A DNA stretch of 64,000 nucleotides. Source: Mucilaginibacter inviolabilis (GTDB lineage Bacteria > Bacteroidota > Bacteroidia > Sphingobacteriales > Sphingobacteriaceae). The stretch spans positions 496,001 through 560,000 of the forward strand of contig NZ_JAANAT010000001.1 in NCBI RefSeq assembly GCF_011089895.1. Direction: 5' to 3'. How positions within the stretch are numbered: the stretch's first letter is position 1; the number at the start of each line of letters is the position of its first letter. The position numbers and the translations under genes are program-made. Of the stretch, positions 8,571 to 19,625 are shown in pieces. The notes under the pieces were generated by a model that was given only the letters and a program-made list of their open reading frames with translations, searched no databases and was not told the DNA's origin.

Positions 8571-9715
8571 TGAAAAAGAAATTATTATTAATGATTATCC
8601 TATGCGTAATTAGCGTTAGCTGCTTCGCGCAGGATACCACTTATGGAAAGTCCCTGGAATTTCTCCAGGGGGACGGCGTTTATGAGTCGGGAATGATGAC
8701 ATTCCTGACCGGCCTGAAAGATTCGATATGGGCGAACTTTGACTTGTTCATTACCGATGCCAAAGCGCTGGCCGCCATTTTTATGATTATATTTTTTGCG
8801 GTTAAAAGTTACGAAATGATGGCCGGAGATAAGAAATTAGAGGTAATGCCCCTTTTAAGGCCCTTTGGCCTGGCTATGGTCATTCTCTGGTGGGGCGGGT
8901 TTGCCAGAATGGTCGCCTTTCCTACCGACTTAGTGGCCAATGAAACTCAGCAGATGTTCGCTTCGGAACAGGATAATGTCAACCAGCTCCGGTTTCAACG
9001 CGCAGATTTGATGAAGCAGGTAGCAGATTCGCTGTATACCTTCCAGGCCCAAACTGAAGTGGCAGCTAAAGAGTCGGATACATGGTATGGTAAAGCCTGG
9101 GATGCAGTCACATCGACCGTTAAGGAAGGTATTTCAACCGTTGTCGCCCCATTGATGGAACTCAAAGCCCGTCTTCAGATAAGCATTCAATTATTAATGA
9201 CGCAGATTTTAGAACTGGCGGGTATCTGGATATTGAGAATCGCCACGTACATCATATTCATGATCCAGATTATCTATTCGAGCGTCCTGATCATTCTCGG
9301 GCCATTTGCGGTCGCGGTCAGTATTCTGCCCGCATTCCGGGATAGCTTTTCAACCTGGGTGGCCAGGTTCGTTTCCGTGAACCTCTATACCGGAATTGCC
9401 TACCTGATCATGTATCTCTGCGCTTTGATGCAGAAATATGCGCTGTCTTCAGAGATCAGCAAGTACCAGGAGCTGCTTCGTCCGGGAGCAAGCGGCCTGA
9501 TGTCTAAATTCGCGGTATTCGCAGGAAACGGCGTGCTTTCTTTCGGCGAAGTTATCGTAGTCTTTTTTATCGGTGCCGTTTGTATGTTCACGGTGCCATC
9601 GATCTCAACCTGGATCATTTCCACGTCAGGGATCAGCTCAGCTTCTTCAGCATTTGGCCGCAACGCCTCGATGGTGGTGATGGCCGCCCGGAAGGCCGGC
9701 GGCGCCATGCTGTAA
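8570..9715 (+). CDS. traJ: TraJ, VirB6/TrbL-like polytopic conjugation protein
   Basis: A 381-residue membrane protein with a signal-like N-terminus (ending CFAQ, residue 21), hydrophobic segments near residues 58-75, 91-105, 205-250, 263-285 and 325-350, and a small C-terminal Ala/Ser/Gly-rich tail. Length, topology and position after the VirB5-like genes and before TraK match TraJ of Bacteroidota conjugative transposons, the VirB6-type inner-membrane channel component. The start and the preceding stop share one base. The 14-base gap to traK keeps it in the same operon. Confidence 0.88.
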   Translation: MKKKLLLMIILCVISVSCFAQDTTYGKSLEFLQGDGVYESGMMTFLTGLKDSIWANFDLFITDAKALAAIFMIIFFAVKSYEMMAGDKKLEVMPLLRPFGLAMVILWWGGFARMVAFPTDLVANETQQMFASEQDNVNQLRFQRADLMKQVADSLYTFQAQTEVAAKESDTWYGKAWDAVTSTVKEGISTVVAPLMELKARLQISIQLLMTQILELAGIWILRIATYIIFMIQIIYSSVLIILGPFAVAVSILPAFRDSFSTWVARFVSVNLYTGIAYLIMYLCALMQKYALSSEISKYQELLRPGASGLMSKFAVFAGNGVLSFGEVIVVFFIGAVCMFTVPSISTWIISTSGISSASSAFGRNASMVVMAARKAGGAML

Positions 9716-9729
9716 AATCAAAACTTTTC

Positions 9730-10344
9730 ATGCTTATTAAAAATATCGAAGCCAAGATACGGCTTGCGACTGTCGTTGCTTTGGGCAGCCTCATCTGCTC
9801 CGTGGTCATCAGCGGCATCGTATCCATTTTCGCATTCAAGCAGGTAGCCAATGCACGTCAAAGTGTGTACATACTGGACAATAATGTGCCCATATTAGCG
9901 AAGCAGACGGATATGCAGGTGAACAGGCCTGCGGAATACAGGGCGCACGTTGACCTTTTCCATTCCCTGTTTTTTTCACTGACGCCCGATGACAAGTACA
10001 TCGAATACCAGCTAAAAAAGGCGATGTACCTGATCGACGAATCCGGCGCCCGCGAGTATGACGACCTGAAGGAAAAAGGGTTTTTTACCTCTATACTGTC
10101 CTCCAGTTCGGTATTGACGCTGCAAACCGACTCTATCGTACTGGATATGCCAAGGCACTATTTCCGGTATTATGGTAAACTGAAGATCGACCGGCGCAGC
10201 TCCACGCTGACCCGCTCCCTGGTCACCGAAGGCTACCTGAAGGATATTCCGCGTAGCGACAATAACCCGCACGGTGTGCTGATCACCGGCTGGAAAACCC
10301 TTGAAAATAAAGACCTTTCCGATGTTCAAAAGAATTCATTCTAA
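9730..10344 (+). CDS. traK: TraK, VirB8-like conjugation protein
   Basis: A 204-residue bitopic protein: short cytoplasmic N-terminus (MLIKNIEAKIRLAT), one membrane segment at about residues 15-35, then a periplasmic domain with conserved R-A-E..-H-V-D-L-F-H (about residues 61-74) and a C-terminal strand-rich part. This is the TraK/VirB8 pattern. The start at 9730 is chosen over in-frame starts inside traJ because the family begins with this short basic segment before the membrane helix. Its 3' end overlaps the next gene by 23 bases. Confidence 0.88.
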   Translation: MLIKNIEAKIRLATVVALGSLICSVVISGIVSIFAFKQVANARQSVYILDNNVPILAKQTDMQVNRPAEYRAHVDLFHSLFFSLTPDDKYIEYQLKKAMYLIDESGAREYDDLKEKGFFTSILSSSSVLTLQTDSIVLDMPRHYFRYYGKLKIDRRSSTLTRSLVTEGYLKDIPRSDNNPHGVLITGWKTLENKDLSDVQKNSF

Positions 10345-10765
10345 CAGAGATCCCGGTGAAACATTATGGAAATCGCTGCGCCAGGAATTCGGCAGCTATT
10401 TTGAACAGGCAGGAACAAGCTTCGGCCACTTCTGCGCGAACCATCCGAAGACCATTTTTGGCAGTATGGTTGCATTGCTGATACTTTCGGTAGCCTTGTC
10501 TTTCACGGTATTTCACCATCCCGCCCAGGGGCCGCGTTCAGGTTCGGCTGCACCTCACCACAACGCGAACCCGGTTAAAAGCCCGCATCCGCTGGATGAC
10601 GGCTTTTCCCGGATACTGGAAACAGGTTCCGCTTTAAAACAGACCCTTGGGCTGAAACAGGAAGTAGAAGCCATCCTTGCCAAAGGCAAAATATCACCTG
10701 CGGACAGTCTGCGGCTTGAACGGGATTTGGATTCCCTGGCCGCTATTCAACATCAAATTCATTAA
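10322..10765 (+). CDS. TraL-like single-pass membrane protein
   Basis: A 147-residue protein starting MFKRIHSNRDPGETLWKS. One membrane segment lies at about residues 47-63; the remainder is a Pro/His/Ser-rich linker and a helical C-terminus (LERDLDSLAAIQHQIH). It sits exactly where TraL (DUF3989-type) lies in Bacteroidota elements, between TraK and TraM, and has the same bitopic layout, but the sequence is not clearly diagnostic. The start at 10322 lies inside traK; an upstream in-frame ATG at 10301 would add seven residues. Confidence 0.6.
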   Translation: MFKRIHSNRDPGETLWKSLRQEFGSYFEQAGTSFGHFCANHPKTIFGSMVALLILSVALSFTVFHHPAQGPRSGSAAPHHNANPVKSPHPLDDGFSRILETGSALKQTLGLKQEVEAILAKGKISPADSLRLERDLDSLAAIQHQIH

Positions 10766-10768
10766 TTT

Positions 10769-11941
10769 ATGCAAATCAATTTTAAACAGCCGCGCTACAT
10801 CGTGCCGTTGATATTGCTACCCTTTTTATGCCTGTTCTTTTATGTATTTCATGGAAAGGCGAAAGAAAAAGGGTCGGTAAACCAGCCGGCAGCTATTCAA
10901 GGCAATGTGGGCGACGTTTCGGCACACGTTAAAAAAAGTGCCCTCTCCGATAAGCTGGACGCTTTCCGGAACACCTATAAGGAAAGCGACGGCCTGACGG
11001 CAGTGTCGCCGGTCACCAATGACGAAACCGCCGGAACCAAGTTGTCAGCGGGTTATTCCGATAAACAGCGCATGCAACTGGATTCCATTGACCGCGCTAT
11101 GAAAGCCCGTTTCAGTTCCGGCATGACTGCGCCTCCCGCCAAACAGGGAGCCTCCGTTCAAGACAGGCAGGTAACCGCTGCCTTAAATGCGCTGGCTGCA
11201 CAACGAAAAGCAAAAACAGCTCCTGCAAGTTATGCTGGCAGCAACGCTGCCGAACGGGAAAAAGACCCTATGGCGGTCTTTAAGCAGCAGATGGCCTATG
11301 TGGACAGCATGCAAAAAGCAAATGACCCTGCGCTCAGATCGGAACGGGAAAAACAACAGGCCAAAGTTAAAGCACTTGCCGGACAGCCCGTGGCCCTGGA
11401 AGTACGCAAAGCGCCTGAAGGCAGCGGTGATTTCAATACCATCAAGCCGGATGAACACAGTGAGCTGATCTCCGCTATCATCGATGAGGATGTAACCGCT
11501 TATGCCGGATCGCGTATCCGGTTGCGCTTAATGGAAGATATCTGGGCAGGGAAAAACCTGATCCCTAAAGGAAGTATGCTTTATGGTCTTGTCAACGGGT
11601 TTACCCAGCAAAGGGTAACCTTTGTGATCAATTCCGTGCTGTCAGCCGGTCAGATACTGCCGGTAAAACTCTCTGTGTATGACCAGGATGGGATTTTAGG
11701 GCTGTACGTTCCTGCATCTGCATTCCGTGACTTCACAAAAGACCTGAGTGGTAATACCATGCAGGGCGTAAGTATAGAATCCGGCAGCGCCGGAAACCAA
11801 CTGCTTATGAGTTCTATGGATAAGATATTTCAATCCACTTCTTCAGCCATTGCGGGCGCTATCCGCAAGAACAAGGCGAAGATCAAATACGGTACTTATG
11901 TGTACCTGGTCGATCCGCAAACCATTCAAAATAACCGTTAA
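10769..11941 (+). CDS. traM: TraM, VirB10-like conjugation protein
   Basis: A 390-residue protein with an N-terminal membrane anchor (about residues 9-27), a long Ala/Lys/Gln-rich periplasmic linker (about 30-210) and a C-terminal beta-rich domain (about 225-380) with the motif VTAYAGSRIRLRLMED and IPKGSMLYGLVNG, which is the VirB10/TrbI-like barrel of TraM proteins. It would span the envelope and couple inner-membrane energy to the outer-membrane pore formed with TraN. It is one base away from traN (11943) and clearly in the same operon. Confidence 0.92.
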   Translation: MQINFKQPRYIVPLILLPFLCLFFYVFHGKAKEKGSVNQPAAIQGNVGDVSAHVKKSALSDKLDAFRNTYKESDGLTAVSPVTNDETAGTKLSAGYSDKQRMQLDSIDRAMKARFSSGMTAPPAKQGASVQDRQVTAALNALAAQRKAKTAPASYAGSNAAEREKDPMAVFKQQMAYVDSMQKANDPALRSEREKQQAKVKALAGQPVALEVRKAPEGSGDFNTIKPDEHSELISAIIDEDVTAYAGSRIRLRLMEDIWAGKNLIPKGSMLYGLVNGFTQQRVTFVINSVLSAGQILPVKLSVYDQDGILGLYVPASAFRDFTKDLSGNTMQGVSIESGSAGNQLLMSSMDKIFQSTSSAIAGAIRKNKAKIKYGTYVYLVDPQTIQNNR

Positions 11942-11942
11942 C

Positions 11943-12764
11943 ATGAAAAAATATTTGTTATTGCTTGCCGTCATTATCACGGCAGCAGGGCAAGGCTTTG
12001 CCCAGCTCAAAAAACGCGACCTGCCGGTCGTTTATCTGCCCGGAAACGTATCTGTCCACTTTGTTTCACCCGAGCCGATCCGCTTTGTGGATATTTCCGT
12101 AAAGGCTATTTCCGGTGACCTTCCGGTGCCGAACATCCTGCGCATACATACGCACGATTCTATCACGCGCTTTAACGACGCCGTTGTTACGATCACCGGT
12201 GAAAAGTTTATTGCACAGTATCGCATCGTTCCCTGCCAGGACGATCATGATGGGACGGTACAGACTGAAATAGCCGTTGAGCCGTCAGATTGCCGGCCTT
12301 TGGATAATCCCGATATAGGCCTTTCACAACCCGAACTGAAAGCCAACGCCCTGCGCTTATTGTCGATGAGGCCGGACGATCCCGCCGAAAAGGTAAAAGC
12401 ATTTGATCTTCTGGGTTTTCTTTATCATATCTATACGCTTGACGATTATATTTTCCTGGACATCGGATTTCGAAACAAAACACGGTTGCCCTATACGATC
12501 GACCAGTTACACTTTAGTATCGAGGATAAAAAAGTAACAAAGGCCAGCACCGTACAATCGGTCGAGGTCAAACCCTTTTTTGTGCTACAGGATATTCCTG
12601 CGTTCAATAAATACTACCGTAACATTTTTGTATTCAAAAAACTGACATTTCCGGGGAACAAGGTTTTTTGTATCGGCCTCAGTGAAAAACAGTTGTCAGG
12701 ACGTACCCTGACCCTGAAAGCTGATTATAAGGACCTGCTTCACGCCGACGTCTTTCCAAGATAG
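11943..12764 (+). CDS. traN: TraN (DUF4138), VirB9-like conjugation protein
   Basis: A 273-residue exported protein, signal peptide ending at GFAQ (about residue 20). The mature region begins with beta-rich VVYLPGNVSVHFVSPEPI, and the C-terminal third (PYTIDQLHFSIEDKKV, then FNKYYRNIFVFKKLTFP) matches the DUF4138/TraN domain. TraN is the outer-membrane-associated VirB9 analogue that pairs with TraM. The start at 11943 is fixed by the signal peptide; longer in-frame starts lie inside traM. It is the last recognisable core tra gene; TraO, TraP and TraQ homologues are not seen. Confidence 0.9.
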   Translation: MKKYLLLLAVIITAAGQGFAQLKKRDLPVVYLPGNVSVHFVSPEPIRFVDISVKAISGDLPVPNILRIHTHDSITRFNDAVVTITGEKFIAQYRIVPCQDDHDGTVQTEIAVEPSDCRPLDNPDIGLSQPELKANALRLLSMRPDDPAEKVKAFDLLGFLYHIYTLDDYIFLDIGFRNKTRLPYTIDQLHFSIEDKKVTKASTVQSVEVKPFFVLQDIPAFNKYYRNIFVFKKLTFPGNKVFCIGLSEKQLSGRTLTLKADYKDLLHADVFPR

Positions 12765-12784
12765 GCGGGCCTAATCCTAAAATT

Positions 12785-13159
12785 ATGGCAGAACCTACAT
12801 TTCGCCTGGCAGCCGCGCTGGCGCGGCTTGACCCTGCCTTTTATATCCGTCTGCAGGAAGAAAATGCTGTTGCAGCATATTTGGCGGATTTTGACAGCAT
12901 AGACAGCCTTGCTGAAACCTTGCCCTTATCTCCGTTCGATTTTCTCGAAGATGTTTTGGAAGCGGATTTTCATGGACACTGGCTCCGCTTTCATGAAGCC
13001 GGAACTATCCGCTATGAATTGCTCAATATCTGCGCGGCCTGTGAAATTACCCTAAAGGAATTCGGCTGGCATGAGGCAGACGACAGCCGTTTATTGCGCT
13101 ACGCGGTGATCACCGCCATAGACGATTATTTACAGGAAGGAGGCGGCGATGGCTTATAA
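12785..13159 (+). CDS. hypothetical acidic protein upstream of the methylase-helicase
   Basis: A 124-residue soluble, acidic protein (many Asp/Glu, few Lys) with no membrane segment and no motif I recognise. It is predicted to be mostly helical. Its last 11 bases overlap the start of the very large methylase-helicase gene, and the run AGGAAGGAGG that serves as the ribosome-binding site of that gene lies inside its own 3' end. It could be a chaperone or a partner of that protein; this rests only on coupling. Confidence 0.55.
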   Translation: MAEPTFRLAAALARLDPAFYIRLQEENAVAAYLADFDSIDSLAETLPLSPFDFLEDVLEADFHGHWLRFHEAGTIRYELLNICAACEITLKEFGWHEADDSRLLRYAVITAIDDYLQEGGGDGL

Positions 13160-16100
13160 TGCACGTGAGAAACTGGCCGCCAATATTGCCGCATTGCGCA
13201 TCGTGTTAGATTGGGATGGTAAACGAAGCCTGAGCAATGCCGAAATTGATTCATTAAAAGCGTATTCCGGCTTCGGCGGGCTGAAAGCCGTGCTCTACCC
13301 GGCCGGTGAACGCGGCGAGTGGGTAAAAATGAACGCTTCTGAAGCCGACCTGCGGCTTTACCCACAGGTAATGGAACTGCATACCTTACTGAAAGATAAG
13401 TTAAGCAGCTACGGTTATAAGCGGGCACTTGATGACTTGCAGGATAGCTCTTTGACCGCTTACTATACGCCGGACCTTGTACCGAGGGCGATCTATACCG
13501 CCCTCGGTGACCGGGGCCTGTTACCCAAACGCCTTTATGAGCCAAGCGCCGGAGCGGGAATATTCGTTACCGAAGCGGCACGCCTGTTACCCGAACTACA
13601 AAATATCGCGGCGGTTGAAAAGGACTCCCTCACCGGAAAAGTGCTTTCGGCCATCTGTTCATCGCTTGCCGTACCGATTGACGTTCAGGTAAAGGGATTA
13701 GAAGAAACGCCTGCCGATGAAAAAGGCCGTTTCGACCTGATCGCTTCCAATATCCCGTTCGGCAATATATCTGTTTTCGATCCGGCATTTCGTAACGACA
13801 GCATCAGTGACCGTATCCATAACTATTTTTTTGCCAAGGGATTAGACAAGATCGGGCACGGCGGACTGCTGGCCTATCTGACTACGGATGCTTTTCTGAA
13901 TACGCCGGGTAATGCCATGGCACGCAAATACCTGTTTACGCAGGCAGACTTTGTCAGCCTGCTGATCCTACCGGACAACCTGATGAAAGATCATGCGAAC
14001 GTGGAAGCGCCAACGCACCTGTTACTGGTGCAAAAGAATGACCACAAGGACAGCTTTTCCGAAGCAGAGGAATTGTTATTATCCACCGTTGAGCAGAGTA
14101 GTGAAAATGGCATTTACCCTTTAAACGCCTATGTTCATCGTCACCAGGAGCTGATCATGGCCGACGAAATTGCTGAGGGCACCAATCAATATGGCAAGCC
14201 TGCGCGGGTCATCTGGCATAACGGGGATATGGAAGCGCTGTTTCCCGCTATGGTCGAACAACTGGCCAACGATATAGACGCCCGTTTTGATAAGGTACGG
14301 TTTGAAACGTTGCAACAGCAATTTGGCTTTGAAAAAGGTGAGCTGAAACAGCGCAATGAAGCGGTAAAAACAGAAACCAAAAAATTCACGTTCCTGGATG
14401 TCCCGGTACCTAAAGAAACCAATGTTGTCGCCCAGCTTGGCCTTTTTGATACCGCACCGCAGCCGGCAGGGAAAGCCCAGGCGTATTTATCGGACACCGA
14501 CGAGGCGACAGTAGTTCCTTCCTCTGCGCGTATCATCAGCACGATCCGAACTACCGACCGGCCGGAACATGATACAGTGGTCTTATTGACGGCCCGTGCA
14601 AGATCAACCGGCCGTTATCTCTACAAGCAGTATTCCAATGCGGCAGAGGTAAAAGTGTCTGCCAAATGGCTGACCGGAACGGTCCTGCCGGATGAACTTA
14701 AAATACTGTCCGCGAAACTAAAGGGTTTTGGCTACGATTACCTTTATGAAGGCGACCGCAGCCTGGAACCTGCCTTTGGCCTCGTGCCTGAAAAGCCAAA
14801 AGGGTTTCGCAACCTCAAACCTTTTTATGTTAAGGATACGCTTGTTGTACATGGCGACAAGGCCGGCCTGATCGGTGCACCGGGAGAAACGGAAGCTGAA
14901 TTTTTTCCCTTCGAGGAACAGGATCAGCGTGCATTTTATAAAGCCTATATCCTTGTACGCGATGCTTACATCGAACTGTTTAATACCGAATCACAAACGC
15001 TTACGGAACAGCCACGGCTGCGCGCAGCACTGACTGAGCATTACCAGGCTTTTACCGAAACCTACGGGGACCTGAACCGGACGTTTAACCGGTCAAGGAT
15101 ATTGAATGACCCGGCGTTCGGCTTCAGCACACTTTATTCACTGGAAAAACGCGAGGCCGACCGTTTTGTAAAAGCGGATATCCTGAATGGGCCCGTCTTT
15201 CCGCGACAGGAAGCCTTAAAAACAGACGACCCCGCTGAAGCGCTGGCCCGCTGCCTGAATGACAAAGGCTTCGTTGACCTCGGTTATATCTCCGGCGTAA
15301 CGGGTCTTACCGAACAGGAAGTGATATCGGGACTTGAAAAACAGATCTTGTATAATCCTGCTGTTCAGGCATGGGAAACCACTGACCGTTACTTATCCGG
15401 CAACGTGGTTCAAAAACTGGCCGAAGCGGAAACTGCGCTGAAGGAAAATTCCGACCATTTGCAGATCGCGCGCAGCCTTGCAGCCATACAGCGGGCGCAG
15501 CCCGAAGCCATTCCCTTTGAATTATTGGAACTGGACTTCAACCTGGGTGAGCGGTGGATACCGGTAGATTATTACCAGCGTTTTGCAACCAAACTGTTTG
15601 GATTGAAAACCGAGGTCGAGTATTTCCCTTCGCTCGATACCTTCAAAGTCGGATATTCAGGAGGTAACGCCATCACTGACGGCGAGTTTTCAATCATGCC
15701 GAGGTCCGGGCAGAAAATGAAAGGGCATACCCTTTTGGAACATGCCCTTGAAAATACGAACCCTACGTTTAGCTATAAGGTAACGCGCGATGGCGAAGAG
15801 GTCAGGTTACCCGACAATGAAGCTATCCAGGCTGCGCATGAAAAGATAGAGATCATACGCGAGCGTTTTGTTGACTGGCTGAAGGAGCTGCCGGCCGAGG
15901 AAAAGCTCTTTTTGGAGAAGCAGTATAATAACATATTTAACTGCTATGCACTACGGGAATATGACGGCAGCCACCTCAATTTTCCTGGCCTTGACCTGAA
16001 AGCGGTCGGCGTACCGGCCTTATACGATTCCCAGCGTAACGCGGCCTGGCGCATTATCCAGAACAGGGGCGCCCTTATCGATCATGAAGTGGGCCTGGGA

Positions 16101-18674
16101 AAGACGCTCACCATGATCGTTGCCGCTATCGAGATGAAGCGTTTGGGCATTGTTTCCAAGCCGTCCATCCTGGCGCTGAAAGCCAATGTGATCCAGATCG
16201 CAGATACGTTCCGACGCGCGTACCCGAACGCAAAGATACTGGCGCCGAACGAGGATGATTTTTCGCCGGGCAAAAGACAACGGCTTTTTCTTCAGATCAA
16301 GAACAATAATTGGGACTGTGTGATCATGACGCATGAACAATTTGGGAAGATCCCGCAGGACCCTGAGATCCAGCGTGAGATATTACAGGATGAACTGGAT
16401 AATGTGGCACGCGACCTGGCGACCCTGGAATTATTGGGCGCCGAGATCACCCGTAAGATGTTGAAAGGGTTACGGGTAAGACAGGCGAACCTACAGGCTG
16501 CGCTTGCGCAGTCGGTATTCGAAATTGAAAACAGGCAGGACGCCGGTATCTGTTTTCAGGACATGGGCATAGACCACTTATTTGTGGATGAAAGCCATAA
16601 ATTCAAGAACCTCACCTTTACCACCCGGCATAACCGCGTAGCGGGGTTGGGCAATCCGCAAGGTAGCCAGCGGGCGCTCAACATGCTTTTTGCTGTCCGC
16701 TCACTGCAAAAGAAGTTCGATGCCGACCTCTGCGTCACGTTCTTATCCGGCACACCGATCTCTAACAGCTTAACGGAGATGTACCTCATCTTTAAGTACC
16801 TGCGGCCAAAGGAACTGGAGCGCCAGCGTATCGAGAACTTTGATGGCTGGGCGGCGGTCTACGCCCGTAAAACGGTAGACTTTGAATTTTCCGTCACCAA
16901 CGAGATCATTCAAAAGGAAAGGTTCCGTCACTTTGTTAAAGTTCCTGAACTGGCGCTTTTTTATAATGAGATCACCGACTATAAAACCGCCGACCAGATC
17001 AACCTGGACAGGCCGGAGCTCGATGAGCAGTTGGTAAACATCAAACCTACGCCGGAACAGGAAGATTTCATTCAGCGACTGATGGAATTTGCCGAAACCG
17101 GCGATGCCTCGCTGATCGGCCGTGAACCGCTTAGCGACGATGAAGACAAGGCACGGATGCTGATCGCGACGAATTACGCCAAAAAAATGGCGACCGATAT
17201 GCGCCTGATCGATGCGGAATCCTATAGCGACCATCCCGATAATAAGGTCAACACCTGTGCGCGCAAGGTGGATGAGTTCTATCGCCTGAGCAATGAATAC
17301 AGGGGTACCCAACTGGTTTTCTGTGATATTGGTACGCCAAAAAGTGATGAATTTGATATTTATAATGCACTGAAGGAAAAGCTGGTACGGGATTTTAACA
17401 TCCCGCCGAACCAGATCTCCTTTATTCATGACTGGCCGGAAAAGAAACGCCCGGAGATGTTTCGTATGATGAATAGCGGTTACATCCGGGTGATGATCGG
17501 CAGCACGGAAAAATTGGGAACCGGCACCAATATCCAGGAACGGGGCGTAGCTATGCACGACCTGGATATACCATGGCGGCCATCCGATCTCGACCAGCGC
17601 GGCGGACGTTTCAGCCGGAAAGGTAACTGGCTGGCAAAAGAACACTTTGATAACAAGGTCCCCCGCTTTATTTATGCGACCGAGAAATCACTGGATAACT
17701 ACAAGTTCAACCTGCTTCAAAACAAACAGCGCTTTATCAGCCAGATCAAGAACAGCCAGTTAAGCGTACGTTCAATTGACGAAGGCGCTATGGATGAGCA
17801 GAGTGGTATGAGTTTTCCGGAATATATAGCCATCCTTTCCGGTGACACCTCGTTGCTTGATAAAACCCGCATCGACAAGAAGGTCGCTGTACTGGAAGGT
17901 TCGCGGTCAGCGCACTATAAAGAAGTGTCAAGGGCACGTATCCGCCTGGAAAATGTGGAGGTTGAGCGCGCCAAAATTGCCGTTACCTTAGATAAGCTGG
18001 CGCTCGATGAAGCTGATTATAAAGCCCTGCTTACCTATGACGATGAAGGTACCAAACGCAATCCTATCCAGATCACCGGTTTGGCTTCGGCAGACGCCGA
18101 CGAGATCGGTAAGTATATTATTGATCAGTACCGGAACTGGAAACCGGGAAAAGGCGAATCCGAAGATAAGCAGATCGGTACTTTATACGGTTTTGACCTG
18201 TATATCCGCCAGCAGCGGGAAGGCATTGAAACCAATGGATTAATGGAATATAAATATTCCAACTCCCTGTATGCGGAGGGTCCAAAATCCGGCATCAAAT
18301 ACCTTTACAATGGGGGCTTGCCAAACGTGGACAATGCCAAACTTGCGGCACGGTATTTTATCAGCGCCATTGATCGTGTAGTAGCGTTGAAAGAAAAATA
18401 TGAGAAAGAGGTTGCAGTACTGGATAAAGAAGTACCTGTTTTAAAAGGCATTATGGAGCGAGTGTTTGATAAGGAGCAGGAACTGGCAGACCTGAAAGCT
18501 GAAGCTGCCAGGCTACAGGAAAAAATCGCGGGGACTCTTCGCGACAGCCAGATGAAAATAGTAGAACATGATCAGGAAGAGGTTGAGGATATTGATGAAG
18601 ACAATGTGTTGTCCTTAAACAGTGAAGAGGACACAGCGGAAAAACCAGACTTCCGAAAAGCTGTAGGCAGGTAG
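13149..18674 (+). CDS. giant N6-adenine methylase / SNF2-type helicase fusion (DarB-like antirestriction candidate)
   Basis: An 1841-residue protein. N-terminal methyltransferase: SAM motif I as [12 protein letters not shown] (about 128-139) and catalytic motif IV as SNIPFG (about 199-204). Helicase half: motif I as HEVGLGKTL (about 979-987), motif II DESH (about 1145), motif III SGTPISN (about 1199), motif [13 protein letters not shown] near 1480. A coiled-coil-rich acidic tail follows and ends KAVGR. This is the layout of COG4646/DarB-like proteins; phage P1 DarB is injected with DNA and protects it from type I restriction. By analogy this one may modify incoming ICE DNA in recipients (inference). 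A strong ribosome-binding site precedes the start. Confidence 0.88.
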   Translation: MAYNAREKLAANIAALRIVLDWDGKRSLSNAEIDSLKAYSGFGGLKAVLYPAGERGEWVKMNASEADLRLYPQVMELHTLLKDKLSSYGYKRALDDLQDSSLTAYYTPDLVPRAIYTALGDRGLLPKRLYEPSAGAGIFVTEAARLLPELQNIAAVEKDSLTGKVLSAICSSLAVPIDVQVKGLEETPADEKGRFDLIASNIPFGNISVFDPAFRNDSISDRIHNYFFAKGLDKIGHGGLLAYLTTDAFLNTPGNAMARKYLFTQADFVSLLILPDNLMKDHANVEAPTHLLLVQKNDHKDSFSEAEELLLSTVEQSSENGIYPLNAYVHRHQELIMADEIAEGTNQYGKPARVIWHNGDMEALFPAMVEQLANDIDARFDKVRFETLQQQFGFEKGELKQRNEAVKTETKKFTFLDVPVPKETNVVAQLGLFDTAPQPAGKAQAYLSDTDEATVVPSSARIISTIRTTDRPEHDTVVLLTARARSTGRYLYKQYSNAAEVKVSAKWLTGTVLPDELKILSAKLKGFGYDYLYEGDRSLEPAFGLVPEKPKGFRNLKPFYVKDTLVVHGDKAGLIGAPGETEAEFFPFEEQDQRAFYKAYILVRDAYIELFNTESQTLTEQPRLRAALTEHYQAFTETYGDLNRTFNRSRILNDPAFGFSTLYSLEKREADRFVKADILNGPVFPRQEALKTDDPAEALARCLNDKGFVDLGYISGVTGLTEQEVISGLEKQILYNPAVQAWETTDRYLSGNVVQKLAEAETALKENSDHLQIARSLAAIQRAQPEAIPFELLELDFNLGERWIPVDYYQRFATKLFGLKTEVEYFPSLDTFKVGYSGGNAITDGEFSIMPRSGQKMKGHTLLEHALENTNPTFSYKVTRDGEEVRLPDNEAIQAAHEKIEIIRERFVDWLKELPAEEKLFLEKQYNNIFNCYALREYDGSHLNFPGLDLKAVGVPALYDSQRNAAWRIIQNRGALIDHEVGLGKTLTMIVAAIEMKRLGIVSKPSILALKANVIQIADTFRRAYPNAKILAPNEDDFSPGKRQRLFLQIKNNNWDCVIMTHEQFGKIPQDPEIQREILQDELDNVARDLATLELLGAEITRKMLKGLRVRQANLQAALAQSVFEIENRQDAGICFQDMGIDHLFVDESHKFKNLTFTTRHNRVAGLGNPQGSQRALNMLFAVRSLQKKFDADLCVTFLSGTPISNSLTEMYLIFKYLRPKELERQRIENFDGWAAVYARKTVDFEFSVTNEIIQKERFRHFVKVPELALFYNEITDYKTADQINLDRPELDEQLVNIKPTPEQEDFIQRLMEFAETGDASLIGREPLSDDEDKARMLIATNYAKKMATDMRLIDAESYSDHPDNKVNTCARKVDEFYRLSNEYRGTQLVFCDIGTPKSDEFDIYNALKEKLVRDFNIPPNQISFIHDWPEKKRPEMFRMMNSGYIRVMIGSTEKLGTGTNIQERGVAMHDLDIPWRPSDLDQRGGRFSRKGNWLAKEHFDNKVPRFIYATEKSLDNYKFNLLQNKQRFISQIKNSQLSVRSIDEGAMDEQSGMSFPEYIAILSGDTSLLDKTRIDKKVAVLEGSRSAHYKEVSRARIRLENVEVERAKIAVTLDKLALDEADYKALLTYDDEGTKRNPIQITGLASADADEIGKYIIDQYRNWKPGKGESEDKQIGTLYGFDLYIRQQREGIETNGLMEYKYSNSLYAEGPKSGIKYLYNGGLPNVDNAKLAARYFISAIDRVVALKEKYEKEVAVLDKEVPVLKGIMERVFDKEQELADLKAEAARLQEKIAGTLRDSQMKIVEHDQEEVEDIDEDNVLSLNSEEDTAEKPDFRKAVGR

Positions 18675-18760
18675 AGCTGTTGAATTATTCACATTCAATA
18701 TCACCCAGGCATGTTTTTAAACCGCATACAAGCGGTTCTCTTACCAAAAATTCCATTCTT

Positions 18761-19531
18761 ATGCGTAATTCTTTTGCGCTCTATGAATTAAGCGGCTCCG
18801 AAATGAGATCCCTTGGATTGTATGATCAATACGGCGATCTAACGATCGAACCGGAGGACCTGGAAGTATTGCTTTCCGGCCGCCGAACCTCCCTGATGCG
18901 TTTGCACGATCTCACATCCCATGGCATGAATATCGCACAAATGGACGCTAAATTATCATTGCACCGGGATGGAGACGGCCAGGCATTGATTCGTGTTCAT
19001 CCCGTTTATCACAAACCGAAGCTGCCATTTGCAGGAGAAGATGATAGCATACAGGCCCTCTTGGATGGCAAACAATTGCATGTCCGTTACATGATGGCAA
19101 CTGCTGTAGCGCCACCCGATGTGTCTAAGCAATTCGAGTATATCCTTGAATATGATGCCGAAACCCGTGAATTTATTTCTTATGCACCCGAAGATGTAGC
19201 AATCCCGGACCGTATCAACGGATTTGAACTAAGTTCCGCACAAAGGGCAGATTTCAGCCGGGCGATACCCCTAACTTTACCGGACGGAACCAGCCTGGTT
19301 TATAAAGCCACGGATAGCAACGGGTTATCGGCAAACCGGTCGTCTATTATTCTCTTTAAAGATACGGACGATGGTAAGCGTTATGAGTTGCTTGATGGCG
19401 TCAGGCCCATGCAAACTGCGCAAATCGCTGAGGAAAGCCAGGCTTTTCAGAAGGAATTTGACGCCATGAATGCAGAGATCCAACCCTCATTTGGTGAAAC
19501 AGTAAAGATTTCAGGAAGAAAAGGGCGCTAA
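18761..19531 (+). CDS. DUF4099/DUF3945-like ICE accessory protein, copy 1
   Basis: A 256-residue soluble protein. Residues about 5-50 (LSGSEMRSLGLYD...EDLEVLLSGRRTSLMRL) match the DUF4099-like module, and two repeats of a DUF3945-like module follow (one near YEYILEYDAETREF, one near INGFELSSAQRADFSRA then LPDGTSLVYKATDSNG). The same architecture recurs at 24642. Such proteins are restricted to Bacteroidota mobile elements and have no known function. The ATG at 18761 is chosen because the family begins about there; a TTG at 18680 would add 27 unsupported residues. The C-terminus is ISGRKGR. Confidence 0.72.
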   Translation: MRNSFALYELSGSEMRSLGLYDQYGDLTIEPEDLEVLLSGRRTSLMRLHDLTSHGMNIAQMDAKLSLHRDGDGQALIRVHPVYHKPKLPFAGEDDSIQALLDGKQLHVRYMMATAVAPPDVSKQFEYILEYDAETREFISYAPEDVAIPDRINGFELSSAQRADFSRAIPLTLPDGTSLVYKATDSNGLSANRSSIILFKDTDDGKRYELLDGVRPMQTAQIAEESQAFQKEFDAMNAEIQPSFGETVKISGRKGR

Positions 19532-19625
19532 ATCATTTCGGCATTCCTAAGCCGTCTTACCTGCCATTAAATCAATAATGCAGAAGAACGGCTGCCCTCA
19601 TTTACAGCCGGTAAACCAAGTACTT

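Noticed and set aside
16770..17645. Long open frame (about 290 codons) on the minus strand inside the methylase-helicase
   Set aside because: It lies entirely within the conserved helicase half, which shows all motifs on the plus strand. Its codon use looks like the complement of a real gene, and no ribosome-binding site precedes it.
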